Both the position numbers and the translations under genes were made by a program. Below, piece after piece: positions 18,851 to 27,114 of a stretch of 64,000 nt of DNA. The notes under the pieces were generated by a model. It ran no database searches. It saw only the letters and a list, made by a program, of their open reading frames with translations, and was not told the origin of the DNA. Numbering within the stretch: the stretch's first letter is position 1; each line of letters opens with the position of its first letter. Source of the DNA: JAEKNW01 sp963678375 (GTDB taxonomy: Bacteria > Cloacimonadota > Cloacimonadia > Cloacimonadales > JAFGVF01); assembly GCA_963678375.2 (NCBI GenBank), contig OY782831.1, positions 496,001 to 560,000 of the forward strand. Direction: 5' to 3'.

Positions 18851-19666
18851 CTATTCGGCATTATTATCCGATTGTTTTTTTGGTTTGCGATATGGTCGTT
18901 TACGTGGTTTATAAGTTGATTTTGGACGACTATCTTTCTGTTGAGGATTATTTTCATTCCTCTTGCTGTTTGGAGTCTTAGCTCTGTTGTTATTATTCCT
19001 TTTTGAAGGTGGATTATATGATCTTTTTCTAATTTTAGTTTGGTCATATCCTTTTGGGAAAACAACAATACGTTTATACTTTCCATCACCTATTGTAAGA
19101 GTACTAATCTCAGGTCTGTCTTCTATATACTTATGTATAACTCTCCTGATATTCCCATCCATTGGTTCCAGAGTGTAAGGTTTTTGATTGTCAACAACCC
19201 TATCTAAGACAGGTTCATATTTTTTAATCACCTGTTCAGCTTGTCTCTCTTTATAATTATCAACATCTAAGTAGATTCTTTTGGCTTCTGTTCTACTTTC
19301 AAAAATTCTGTTTACTAAATACTGCATTGTATTTAGAAAACGTGATTCTTTACCTATTAAGAAGCCTGGTTCTGAAGAGCCTACAATATGATAGTTGAGT
19401 GAATCTTTAGTTTCACTCTCTTCAATATCTACAAATTCTACTCCCATTTTATCTAGGAATTGCTCAAGGAATTCCAATATTTCCTGTTTAATTCCAAATG
19501 AAGTTATTTTTACTTGAGCCTTTTTAGAGCCAAAAAGACCTAGAAAGCCACTTTTTCCCTCTTCAATAACTTCATATTGCACATCATTTTTGTTGATTTT
19601 ATTTTTTTTGCAAAATTCATCTATAATTTTATCAACTGAATTACCAGTCAAAATCTTTGCGTCCAT
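18851..19666 (-). CDS. jag: Jag/KhpB RNA-binding protein
   Basis: A 271-residue RNA-binding protein. It has an N-terminal Jag-N domain (EVIEEGKSGFLGLFGSKKAQ, about 32-52), a KH domain (GFLIGKESRFLNTMQYLVNR, about 100-120), an R3H domain (about 145-200, RRVIHKYIEDRPEIST) and a basic, Asn/Lys/Arg-rich disordered tail. The family affects cell division and cell-wall regulation and is almost always encoded next to yidC. Here its start lies one base after the yidC stop. Confidence 0.95.
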   Translation of the reverse strand: MDAKILTGNSVDKIIDEFCKKNKINKNDVQYEVIEEGKSGFLGLFGSKKAQVKITSFGIKQEILEFLEQFLDKMGVEFVDIEESETKDSLNYHIVGSSEPGFLIGKESRFLNTMQYLVNRIFESRTEAKRIYLDVDNYKERQAEQVIKKYEPVLDRVVDNQKPYTLEPMDGNIRRVIHKYIEDRPEISTLTIGDGKYKRIVVFPKGYDQTKIRKRSYNPPSKRNNNNRAKTPNSKRNENNPQQKDSRPKSTYKPRKRPYRKPKKQSDNNAE

Positions 19667-19667
19667 A

Positions 19668-21485
19668 TTATTGTCCTCTAAATTTTTTGTTAATAAAGTG
19701 CTGTTGAATGATTGAAAGAATGTTAAAAACAGTCCAATATAATACTAATCCTGATGGAAGATTACGGAAGAAGAAAAACATCATTACTGGCAAGATATAA
19801 GCCATCATTTTCTGACTTTGCATCATTGCTTGTTGCTTTTCATCTAAGTTGTCTGCATTTTGAGATTGGACACTTGTCATCATTCTTTGTTGTAAGAACA
19901 TAAAAATACCCATGATAATAGGTAGAATGTAGTAAGGGTCTGGAGTTGATAAATCTTGTAACCAGCCAAAGAAAGATGCGCCTCTTAAGGCAATAGAATA
20001 CCTTAAAGTAGGATAAAGAGCAAAGAAAATAGGCATTTGTACAAGCATAGGTAAGCAACCACCTAAGGTTGATACGCCATGTTCTTTCTTGACCTTACTC
20101 ATTTCTTGCTGCATCTTCATAGGATCACTTTTGTACTTCTTTTGAATCTCAGTTAAGTATGGTTGAACCTTCTGCATTTTCATACTGTTTTCAAAAGACT
20201 TATGAGTTAAAGGATAGAGAAGTAGTTTGATTAATACAGCAAAAATAATGATAACTATACCATAATTAGGAATAACTTTAGCAAGATTTTTCATCACAAT
20301 TTCGAAAATCTTAGAGAGCCAATGCAACCAAGTCCATGACCTTTCAATAACTCTATCAAAGATCAGGGTAGAGTCATAAGTTTCAATATAATCCTTTTCC
20401 ACAGGTCCTAGATAGAAGTAAAAATGTTCAAATTCGTTTTCAAAATCTGAGTCTTCTACAATGAAATCAAAAGCAGGACTATCATTCTGCATCATTCCTT
20501 TAAATTTCTTATCTGCTACAACTTTATCTGCAAAGAGAGAAATAACAAAGTACTTAGACCTTGCAGCTACCCATTTTACATTATCAGTTGAACTTTCAAA
20601 GTTATTTGACTTTAACTTAGCTAAAGGTTCTTTAAATATTTCGTTGGTGTCTAAAGCTATTAACTTATAATCTTGAGTTTTCATTTTGAAATATTTCTCA
20701 GGATTACTTTTCTTATAGGCTAGATTTTCTGTATCTGCAATGCCTGGAACTTTTATTTCATAATCTTGCTTAAAATTGGGTGAATTAAAATATAAGTTGA
20801 AATTTACTTGATAGTCTTTTGCTATTCGATATTCTTTAGCAAAAATAGTTTGATTATTCTCATCTGTTAAATAAAATTTAACACTATTGTTATCAACTTC
20901 CTTGAAATAAATCAAGTTAGATAAATCTTCCCCATCAATATCAACTATGCCTAAATTTGCTTTTTCTGGTATTAACTGAACTAAGTTTTCTTTACCCATT
21001 TTGAAGTCTTTTACAAATACTTTTGTAATAATACCATCTTTAGGAGAAAGAACTAGTCTTAGTTTATCATTTTCTATCACTACAGGTTCGATATCGCTAG
21101 CTTGAACAATATCACTTTTCTTTAAACTTTTAGCATAAAAGGCTATTTGAGATTCTTGGTTATTATAAAAAACTTTTGCTCTAATTTTGGTAACTTGTTC
21201 TGGGTCGGTTACCGGAATAATTCCTTGATATAAGTTATCGTTTACTGTTGGTTCATTGCCGTCAAAATTATATCTTATTTCGCCATCTTCATATTCGCTA
21301 AAAATTAAAATTCCATCATTAGTGAGGTTTATTATCGGTTTTGATAATTCCTCTTCTGTTTGTTTAACTTCTTCTTTTGTACCTGTTTGATTAGTTGGTG
21401 CTTGCTGTTTTGGGAAAAAGTAAGTATTAAACAGCCAATATGTTAAAAACATAAGTACAATTGCTAATAGGGTTTTCCTATTCAA
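19668..21485 (-). CDS. yidC: YidC membrane protein insertase
   Basis: A 605-residue insertase of the Gram-negative form. It has an N-terminal anchor (about 5-23), a large periplasmic domain, and a C-terminal core with five membrane helices (about 385-600), including FENSMKMQKVQPYLTEIQKK and GGCLPMLVQMPIFFALY. Residues about 50-118 (DGEIRYNFDGNEPT, then ITKIRAKVFY-like text) look like a chitobiase C-terminal-type beta domain placed before the usual P1 beta-supersandwich, which is unusual. The start is TTG 21485, directly after GGAGGAAA; no in-frame ATG fits better. It sits 13 bases after yidD. Confidence 0.96.
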   Translation of the reverse strand: MNRKTLLAIVLMFLTYWLFNTYFFPKQQAPTNQTGTKEEVKQTEEELSKPIINLTNDGILIFSEYEDGEIRYNFDGNEPTVNDNLYQGIIPVTDPEQVTKIRAKVFYNNQESQIAFYAKSLKKSDIVQASDIEPVVIENDKLRLVLSPKDGIITKVFVKDFKMGKENLVQLIPEKANLGIVDIDGEDLSNLIYFKEVDNNSVKFYLTDENNQTIFAKEYRIAKDYQVNFNLYFNSPNFKQDYEIKVPGIADTENLAYKKSNPEKYFKMKTQDYKLIALDTNEIFKEPLAKLKSNNFESSTDNVKWVAARSKYFVISLFADKVVADKKFKGMMQNDSPAFDFIVEDSDFENEFEHFYFYLGPVEKDYIETYDSTLIFDRVIERSWTWLHWLSKIFEIVMKNLAKVIPNYGIVIIIFAVLIKLLLYPLTHKSFENSMKMQKVQPYLTEIQKKYKSDPMKMQQEMSKVKKEHGVSTLGGCLPMLVQMPIFFALYPTLRYSIALRGASFFGWLQDLSTPDPYYILPIIMGIFMFLQQRMMTSVQSQNADNLDEKQQAMMQSQKMMAYILPVMMFFFFRNLPSGLVLYWTVFNILSIIQQHFINKKFRGQ

Positions 21486-21498
21486 ATTTCCTCCTAAA

Positions 21499-21768
21499 TT
21501 ATTTTAATGGATCATGACCACCGGGGTGATAAGGGTGGCACTTGAGTAGTCTAGCAATAGACAAGTATAGAGCATGGAAAAAAGAGTATTTCCTAAAGGC
21601 TTGTGTAGCGTATGTACTACAAGTAGGAGTAAACCTACAGGTAGCTGGGAATAGTGGTGATATGTAGTATTTATACAATCGTATAATAAAAATAAATAGT
21701 AAATTTACTAGATTAGTAACTTTAAATATTAATTTTTTCAATTTTCTTAATAATATTATCAAGTTCAC
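21499..21768 (-). CDS. yidD: YidD membrane protein insertion efficiency factor
   Basis: A small membrane-associated protein that assists YidC-dependent insertion. The diagnostic segment is present: RLYKYYISPLFPATCRFTPT, then CSTYATQAF and CHPYHPGGHDP. The reading frame opens with GTG 21768 inside rnpA, giving 89 residues, with about 25 before the conserved core. TTG 21741 is an alternative start. Neither has a strong ribosome binding site, so translation is probably coupled to rnpA. Confidence 0.92.
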   Translation of the reverse strand: MNLIILLRKLKKLIFKVTNLVNLLFIFIIRLYKYYISPLFPATCRFTPTCSTYATQAFRKYSFFHALYLSIARLLKCHPYHPGGHDPLK

Positions 21769-22108
21769 TTACGAATTCACTCCAAGGAATATCTGATGAA
21801 TCTTTAATAGCTACAATATTAATTTTCATCCCACTGATATTAGTCATCATTACTTGTCTTAAATATGCCTTAACTCTACGTTTAATTCTATTACGGGTAA
21901 CTGCATTTCCAATCTTTTTAGTTACTGTAATGCCTATAGAAAATAAAGAAGATTCTGTGTCTTTACGACACAGAACTAAAAAAAAATTAGAATGAATCTT
22001 CTTCTGAATTCTATAAAATTCTAAGTATTGTTTCCGATTTTTAATAAAATTAAACTGTAAGTCTTTTTCTGCCCTTAGCTCTTCTTGCACTAAGCACCCT
22101 TCTACCAT
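21722..22108 (-). CDS. rnpA: Ribonuclease P protein component
   Basis: The protein subunit of RNase P, for tRNA 5' maturation. The family signature is ITVTKKIGNAVTRNRIKRRV; the N-terminal helix region reads LRAEKDLQFNFI. The conserved LRAEKDLQ part is encoded within the 3' end of rpmH in another frame, so the gene must start inside rpmH. ATG 22108 gives 128 residues and a 59-base overlap; GTG 22090 is possible. It also overlaps yidD. Confidence 0.93.
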   Translation of the reverse strand: MVEGCLVQEELRAEKDLQFNFIKNRKQYLEFYRIQKKIHSNFFLVLCRKDTESSLFSIGITVTKKIGNAVTRNRIKRRVKAYLRQVMMTNISGMKINIVAIKDSSDIPWSEFVSELDNIIKKIEKINI

Positions 22109-22184
22109 TAGCAGTACTCATTCTAAGACGGAAACCATGTTTGTTTCTTCTCTTCCTATTATGAGGTTGAAATGTTCTTTTCAT
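22050..22184 (-). CDS. rpmH: 50S ribosomal protein L34
   Basis: A 44-residue basic protein beginning MKRTFQPHNRKRRNKHGFR and ending in GRKRLTV, the invariant bL34 pattern. The start is ATG 22184 with AAGGAGAT upstream. It overlaps rnpA by 59 bases. It is the first gene of the rpmH-rnpA-yidD-yidC-jag block that commonly lies near the replication origin; dnaA is not next to it here. Confidence 0.97.
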   Translation of the reverse strand: MKRTFQPHNRKRRNKHGFRLRMSTANGRRVLSARRAKGRKRLTV

Positions 22185-22302
22185 TACTATCTCCTTATTT
22201 ATTAAATAATATTTTATCTAAATTTTAGTATTTTGTGTAAGTTTGTGGGACGGGGGTATTGTGTCAATAAAAAACTAAAAATACTTGTCTTTCAAAAAAC
22301 AA

Positions 22303-22335
22303 GGAAAAAAAAAGAGGCTGATTTCTCAGCCTCAA
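22303..22335 (-). terminator. Intrinsic terminator after P5C dehydrogenase
   Basis: A perfect 8-bp stem (22314-22321 with 22326-22333) with a GAAA loop on the minus strand is followed by nine T residues. It separates the dehydrogenase gene from rpmH. Confidence 0.9.
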
Positions 22336-22349
22336 TATCTATAAATAAA

Positions 22350-23969
22350 TTATCCTAAGAAAGGATATCTATAATCTGTTGGTGGGTTGAAAGTCTCTTT
22401 AATAGTTCTAACAGCAGTCCAACGGATAAGATTCCATAAAGAACCCGCTTTATCGTTAGTACCTGAAGCTCTTGAACCACCAAATGGTTGTTGGCCAACA
22501 ACTGCACCAGTTGGTTTATCATTGATATAGAAGTTACCAGCAGCATGAACTAAGGCTTTTGAACCAACTTCGATAGCATATCTATCTTGAGCCCAAAGAG
22601 CACCAGTAAGTGCATAAACTGATGTTTTATCGCAGATGTCTAGAATTTCTTCATACTTATCATCTTCATAAACATAAACTGTTAAAACTGGTCCAAAGAT
22701 TTCCTCTTCCATTGATTTGAAATGAGGATTGCTTGTTTTAATGATAGTTGGTTGGATAAAGTATCCTTCTGATTTGTCATAATCACCACCAGCAACGATT
22801 TCAGCATCATCAGCTTTCTTAGCAAATTCGATATACTCTTGAGTGATCTTATCGAAAGCTCTCTCATCAATAACAGCATTAATGAAATTAGTGAAATCTT
22901 TAACTGAACCCATTTTGATTGTACCAAGATCTCTTTTACATCTTTCAATCCAGCCATCATATAATGATTCAGGTATGTAGATTCTAGAAAGAGCTGAACA
23001 CTTTTGACCTTGATATTCAAAAGCACCTCTAATTGAAGCAGTAGCTAAAGCATCAACATCTGCTGATTTATGTGCTACGATGAAATCTTTTCCACCTGTT
23101 TCACCAACGATTCTTGGATAAGTTTTGTATGTATGAATATTATTACCAATAGTTTTCCAGATATTTTGGAAAACACCAGTTGAACCTGTGAAGTGAACAC
23201 CACTTAACTCAGGATGTTTAATCACAGAGTCACCAACATCAGCACCACGACCAGGAATAAAGTTGATAACACCATCAGGTAAACCAGCTTCTTGAAGAAT
23301 TTTCATAATTATATAGTTTGAAAAAACTGAAGTTGAAGCAGGTTTCCAAACAGAAACACAACCCATCATAGCAGGTGAAGTAGGTAAATTTCCACCAATC
23401 GCTGTGAAATTAAATGGAGAGATAGCAAAAACAAAACCTTCAAGTCCACGATACTCAAGTTGATTCCATGTACCTACAGGTGAAGTTAATTTTTGTCCTT
23501 CATAGATTTCTTCCATGAATTTAGCATTAAATCTAAAGAAGTCTATAAGCTCACAAACTGAGTCAATTTCAGATTGGAAAGCATTTTTTGATTGATTAAG
23601 CATAGTAGCAGCATTGACTTTAGCTCTGTATTTTCCAGAAATAAGTTCAGCAGCTTTTAAGAAAACAGCAGCTCTAGCTTGGTATGGTGTTGCAGCCCAT
23701 TTTTTGCGTGCAGCAAGGGCAGCTTCAATAGCCATATTAACTTCTTTTTCAGTTGCTTGATGGAAGTTGGCTAATACATTTTTATGGTTATGTGGTTCAA
23801 CAGCTTTAGCCATTTTACCAGTTTTTACTTCTTTTCCACCGATTATTAAAGGTATTTCAATAGTTTCATTAGACATTCTTTCTAATTCTGCTTGTAAGGC
23901 CTTTCTTTCAGGTGTTCCAGGTGCATAAGAAAGAATAGGTTCATTTTTTGGCATAGGTATAATTCCCAT
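22350..23969 (-). CDS. pruA: 1-pyrroline-5-carboxylate dehydrogenase
   Basis: A 539-residue NAD-dependent aldehyde dehydrogenase that oxidises pyrroline-5-carboxylate (glutamate semialdehyde) to glutamate in proline and arginine/ornithine catabolism. The catalytic Cys324 is in YQGQKCSALSR and the general-base Glu in RIVGETGGKDF; the Rossmann region includes FTGSTGVFQNIW. The length and the FAISPFNFTAIGGNLP segment match the monofunctional P5CDH branch (ALDH4) rather than generic ALDHs. No proline dehydrogenase domain is fused and none is adjacent. It has its own terminator. Confidence 0.93.
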   Translation of the reverse strand: MGIIPMPKNEPILSYAPGTPERKALQAELERMSNETIEIPLIIGGKEVKTGKMAKAVEPHNHKNVLANFHQATEKEVNMAIEAALAARKKWAATPYQARAAVFLKAAELISGKYRAKVNAATMLNQSKNAFQSEIDSVCELIDFFRFNAKFMEEIYEGQKLTSPVGTWNQLEYRGLEGFVFAISPFNFTAIGGNLPTSPAMMGCVSVWKPASTSVFSNYIIMKILQEAGLPDGVINFIPGRGADVGDSVIKHPELSGVHFTGSTGVFQNIWKTIGNNIHTYKTYPRIVGETGGKDFIVAHKSADVDALATASIRGAFEYQGQKCSALSRIYIPESLYDGWIERCKRDLGTIKMGSVKDFTNFINAVIDERAFDKITQEYIEFAKKADDAEIVAGGDYDKSEGYFIQPTIIKTSNPHFKSMEEEIFGPVLTVYVYEDDKYEEILDICDKTSVYALTGALWAQDRYAIEVGSKALVHAAGNFYINDKPTGAVVGQQPFGGSRASGTNDKAGSLWNLIRWTAVRTIKETFNPPTDYRYPFLG

Positions 23970-24073
23970 TTCTTAACTCCTTTACGAATATTATTGTTAG
24001 TTAAAACAAAAACATAGAAGTCTAAAATATATGTCAATGATTATTATCAAAAAAGACTATTATGAATCACTTA

Positions 24074-24260
24074 TTAATAAAATGTAAAATCAAAAGCTCT
24101 TTTAGCTATTGCTTTAAGATCTTCTTTTGCTCTTTCTAATGAACTATCAATATCTTGGTGATTATCTTTGTCTCCAATCAAGACATACAAACCTAATTTT
24201 TCAGAGCATTTAAAGCTTGTGGATTAACTCTTGATAAAAGCAGAATAATTTCATCATAAA
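24074..24260 (-). pseudogene. Remnant of a SulP-type anion transporter C-terminal (STAS) region
   Basis: On the minus strand, one frame reads LLLSRVNPQALNALK and the next, after a one-base shift in an A-run, reads LGLYVLIGDKDNHQDID and then SSLERAKEDLKAIAKR before TAA. Joined, this resembles the end of SulP STAS domains (pattern: LxLSxVNPQVxxxLxxxGLxxxIG...IDxALERAxE). There is no start codon, no transporter domain and a frameshift, and the fragment begins directly after the iorB terminator. The identification rests on a short pattern. Confidence 0.6.
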
Positions 24261-24289
24261 AAAAAGAGGAATGATTTGCCATTCCTCTT
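24257..24289 (-). terminator. Intrinsic terminator after iorB
   Basis: A perfect 8-bp stem (24266-24273 with 24280-24287) with a 6-base loop is followed on the minus strand by eight T residues, just after iorB. Confidence 0.9.
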
Positions 24290-24313
24290 CTTCTACGAAT
24301 AGTTAAGCAAGGT

Positions 24314-24883
24314 TTATTGGTCAAATACTTTAATATTTTCTTCTAAGAGGTCACCCTTTAACAAGTCTTTGATAGCTTTCAAATAGTTTTCTTTAGTTAT
24401 ACCTGGAATGAGATTATGCTTAGCGATATATCCTAAAACCACTACGTTTTGCATTTTTGAATTTGTTAAATCATCTTTAAAGACTCTATGATACTTTATA
24501 TTTCTTCTTTTGCACTCTGTTTCTACTTTTTCTATACTTGTTTCTTGAGCCTGACGCATTCTTACATCAAGAGGTTGCCAAACAGCATCATAGAAAACTA
24601 AATCTCCCTCATTCTTAAGATATGAATTCATACCTCTTAGGGCTTCATGTCTTTCTAAGGCAATAACAATATCAGCTTTTCCTAATTGAATAAGTGGAGA
24701 GAAAGCTGCGTTCCCTAACCTAATTTGAGAAGTAACAGTTCCACCACGTTGGGCAAGTCCGTGGGTATCAACACCTTTAGCTTGTAAATCAGCATAATAA
24801 GCAGCTCTAATAACTGCTTCTGAAAGTAAGCCAATACCCTGACCACCAACACCAATTATTAATATATTAAAATTATTAGACAT
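24314..24883 (-). CDS. iorB: Indolepyruvate:ferredoxin oxidoreductase, beta subunit
   Basis: A 189-residue gamma-domain-type subunit of 2-oxoacid:ferredoxin oxidoreductase. Hallmarks are IIGVGGQGIGLLSEAVI, KGVDTHGLAQRGGTVTSQIR and the LERHEALRG segment. Together with IorA it oxidatively decarboxylates aryl pyruvates from aromatic amino acids to acyl-CoA, reducing ferredoxin. It overlaps the iorA stop codon. Confidence 0.94.
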   Translation of the reverse strand: MSNNFNILIIGVGGQGIGLLSEAVIRAAYYADLQAKGVDTHGLAQRGGTVTSQIRLGNAAFSPLIQLGKADIVIALERHEALRGMNSYLKNEGDLVFYDAVWQPLDVRMRQAQETSIEKVETECKRRNIKYHRVFKDDLTNSKMQNVVVLGYIAKHNLIPGITKENYLKAIKDLLKGDLLEENIKVFDQ

Positions 24884-26763
24884 TACTTTTCCTCCTTAGA
24901 TTTTGATTCGATAGCTTGTGTAGGGCAGGTTTGTTTACATGAGCCATCTCCAATACAAAGATCTTCTTGCACCCAAACCGAACCATCAGGGTTTATCTGA
25001 TAAGAAGGGCAAGCAAATTCTGAAATACACTCATAAGTTCTATTACATTTAGCAGTTACTTTTACTTTTGGAGGATTACCAAGTTTCTTTTTGGCTAATT
25101 CTCTAGTGAATTTAAGCATACAAGGATGCTTAGCAATTACTACATTAAATCCGTCTTCCGAGATAGCATCTTTTACTGCTTGGGTTAGTTTAGCTTGTTG
25201 ATAAGTATCAACACTTCTAACATTGGTTACTCCCATTCCTTTTAGCATATTTAAGACTGGAATCTTTTCAGAAACTTCATTGAAGTTCTTACCAACTGCA
25301 GGGTGATCTTGATGACCTGTCATAGCAGTTGTACCGTTTTCCATAATTATTAAAGTATGATTATGATTATTAAATATAGCATTAACTATACCAGGTAAAC
25401 CAGCATGGAAGAAAGTAGAATCACCTAAGAAGGAAACCACTTTTCTCTTAGTATTAAATAGGGATAGTCCAGCAGCAGTTCCGTTGGAATGTCCCATACA
25501 GAGTAAGGCTTGTCCCATATGATATGGAGGTAGAAAACCAAGAGAGTGACAACCAATATCAGCTACAGTAATATCTTCATCACTTAATGCTTTTTTTATA
25601 GCATGGAAGGCTGATCTATGACCACAACCAGGGCACATTTGAGCTGGACGTGGATTTAGGAGAGGTTTGCCTGTATCTTCAGTTTCAAGCGGATGGAAAT
25701 AATTAGGCCATTGTTTCCTAAGAACGTCCTTAACCTTATCAGGAGTGTATTCATTTTCCCAGTCTAAAAGATCGCCCTTACCACTTATTATAACATCAAT
25801 ATTGTTATCAAAAGCAATCATCTTAATATCCCTTTCCACAACATCATCAAGTTCTTCTAAAACTTTTACCTCTTTATGATTCTTTAAAAAGTCAATAATC
25901 TTTTGTTTAGGAAGTGGATATACAATACCTAGTTTGAGAATATCAGGTTTTATCTTCATTTCTTGCATGACATCTAAGAGAGAATAGTAAGGAAGTCCCA
26001 TTGTAATAATTCCAATATCCTTATTATGATTATTATTTACATAGTTCAAATCAGAACTATCAGCATAATCAGCGAAGTCATGAAGTTTTCTGAGTGCTTT
26101 TCGTTTGAGTGGAAATACAGTCGTAGTTATGGGAATATATGGACCATTGTTAGGGTCAAATTTTGGATTTGGATCAAATTCTTCTTGTTGCCAAGCATCA
26201 AATTCAATCAGTTCTTTATAATGACAGACATGTGTTGTTAAACGTAAGAATACAGGCATTTTTCTTTCTTTAGAAACCTTAGCTGCTTCTTTAAACATTT
26301 GATAAGCTTCACTAGGAGTAGAAGGCTCGTAAATTGGGATATATGACATCTTAGCAAAATGTCTATTATCTTGTTCATTCTGAGAAGAGTTAGCTCCTGG
26401 GTCATCACCAAGAATAATAACCAACCCTCCAATGAGCTCCATTAATCCTAGTTGTACTAATGAATCAGCAGCTACATTAAGTCCTACACTTTTGAAGAAT
26501 ACGCAAGAGAGGTGTCCATTTATCGAGGCACCAAAAGCTACTTCAGTTGCTACTTTTTCATTAACTGAGAATTCGAAATAAAAAGGTCTATCTTTTCGTG
26601 GAATTTGTGCAATAGCGGTTGCAATTTCTGGAGTTGGTGAACCTGGGTAGGAAGTTACAACTCTAACATTAGCCTCAACCATAGCTCGAACTAAACCCCA
26701 ATTACCCATCATAATTTCTTGTGTCTTATCTTTTGAGAGCAGTATTTCTGGTAGTCTTTTCAT
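24883..26763 (-). CDS. iorA: Indolepyruvate:ferredoxin oxidoreductase, alpha subunit
   Basis: A 626-residue fusion of pyrimidine- and PP-binding domains of the thiamine-diphosphate oxidoreductase. TSYPGSPTPEIA lies near the N-terminus and the TPP site is in CPGCGHRSAFHAIKKAL and LGDSTFFHAGLPG. The C-terminal ferredoxin region is unusual: each cluster motif lacks its second cysteine (Cys573-Thr576-Cys579-Cys585 and Cys603-Asp606-Cys609-Cys613), where the family normally has CxxCxxC...CP. The start is ATG 26763, five bases after AAGGAG; a TTG immediately before it is less likely. Role: fermentation of aromatic amino acids. Confidence 0.93.
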   Translation of the reverse strand: MKRLPEILLSKDKTQEIMMGNWGLVRAMVEANVRVVTSYPGSPTPEIATAIAQIPRKDRPFYFEFSVNEKVATEVAFGASINGHLSCVFFKSVGLNVAADSLVQLGLMELIGGLVIILGDDPGANSSQNEQDNRHFAKMSYIPIYEPSTPSEAYQMFKEAAKVSKERKMPVFLRLTTHVCHYKELIEFDAWQQEEFDPNPKFDPNNGPYIPITTTVFPLKRKALRKLHDFADYADSSDLNYVNNNHNKDIGIITMGLPYYSLLDVMQEMKIKPDILKLGIVYPLPKQKIIDFLKNHKEVKVLEELDDVVERDIKMIAFDNNIDVIISGKGDLLDWENEYTPDKVKDVLRKQWPNYFHPLETEDTGKPLLNPRPAQMCPGCGHRSAFHAIKKALSDEDITVADIGCHSLGFLPPYHMGQALLCMGHSNGTAAGLSLFNTKRKVVSFLGDSTFFHAGLPGIVNAIFNNHNHTLIIMENGTTAMTGHQDHPAVGKNFNEVSEKIPVLNMLKGMGVTNVRSVDTYQQAKLTQAVKDAISEDGFNVVIAKHPCMLKFTRELAKKKLGNPPKVKVTAKCNRTYECISEFACPSYQINPDGSVWVQEDLCIGDGSCKQTCPTQAIESKSKEEK

Positions 26764-26766
26764 CAA

Positions 26767-27114
26767 AGCTCCTTATATAATTTATTGATAATTTTAGTTA
26801 TAAGTAAAAGTTAATCTATTTTGGAATAATTACAAAAATTAATTAAGTATGAAGCAAATTTTCATTCAAATTTCTTTAGTCACTATTGCATTATTGAGCA
26901 AGACTACTTATCTAAAATCGCTATTTACATAAAAACATAATCTCACTTTACTATATAAAATACTATCCATGATTCTCCATACTCTGAGCATAATAATTAT
27001 CAATTATGTATTTCAGTTATTGAAATATGTATTTTATACTTATTGTATAAGATAAAACTTGCCTTTTTATAATTTTTTATAAACTTATATATTATAAATA
27101 GGAAGGGAGGAAAG
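26767..27114. other. Divergent intergenic region, iorA / VIT-VWA gene
   Basis: About 350 bases, very AT-rich, between divergent starts. It must hold both promoters. Small inverted repeats are visible near 27011-27055 (ATTTCA...TGAAAT and TATAC...GTATA). I see no conserved coding frame or RNA gene. Confidence 0.4.

Larger units (their letters stand above)
23970..24313. other. Intergenic region with transporter remnant
   Basis: A 344-base gap between iorB and pruA. It holds a SulP C-terminal remnant (24074-24260), the iorB terminator (24257-24289) and, near 24035 on the minus strand, TTGACA that may belong to the pruA promoter. Nothing else is evident. Confidence 0.6.
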
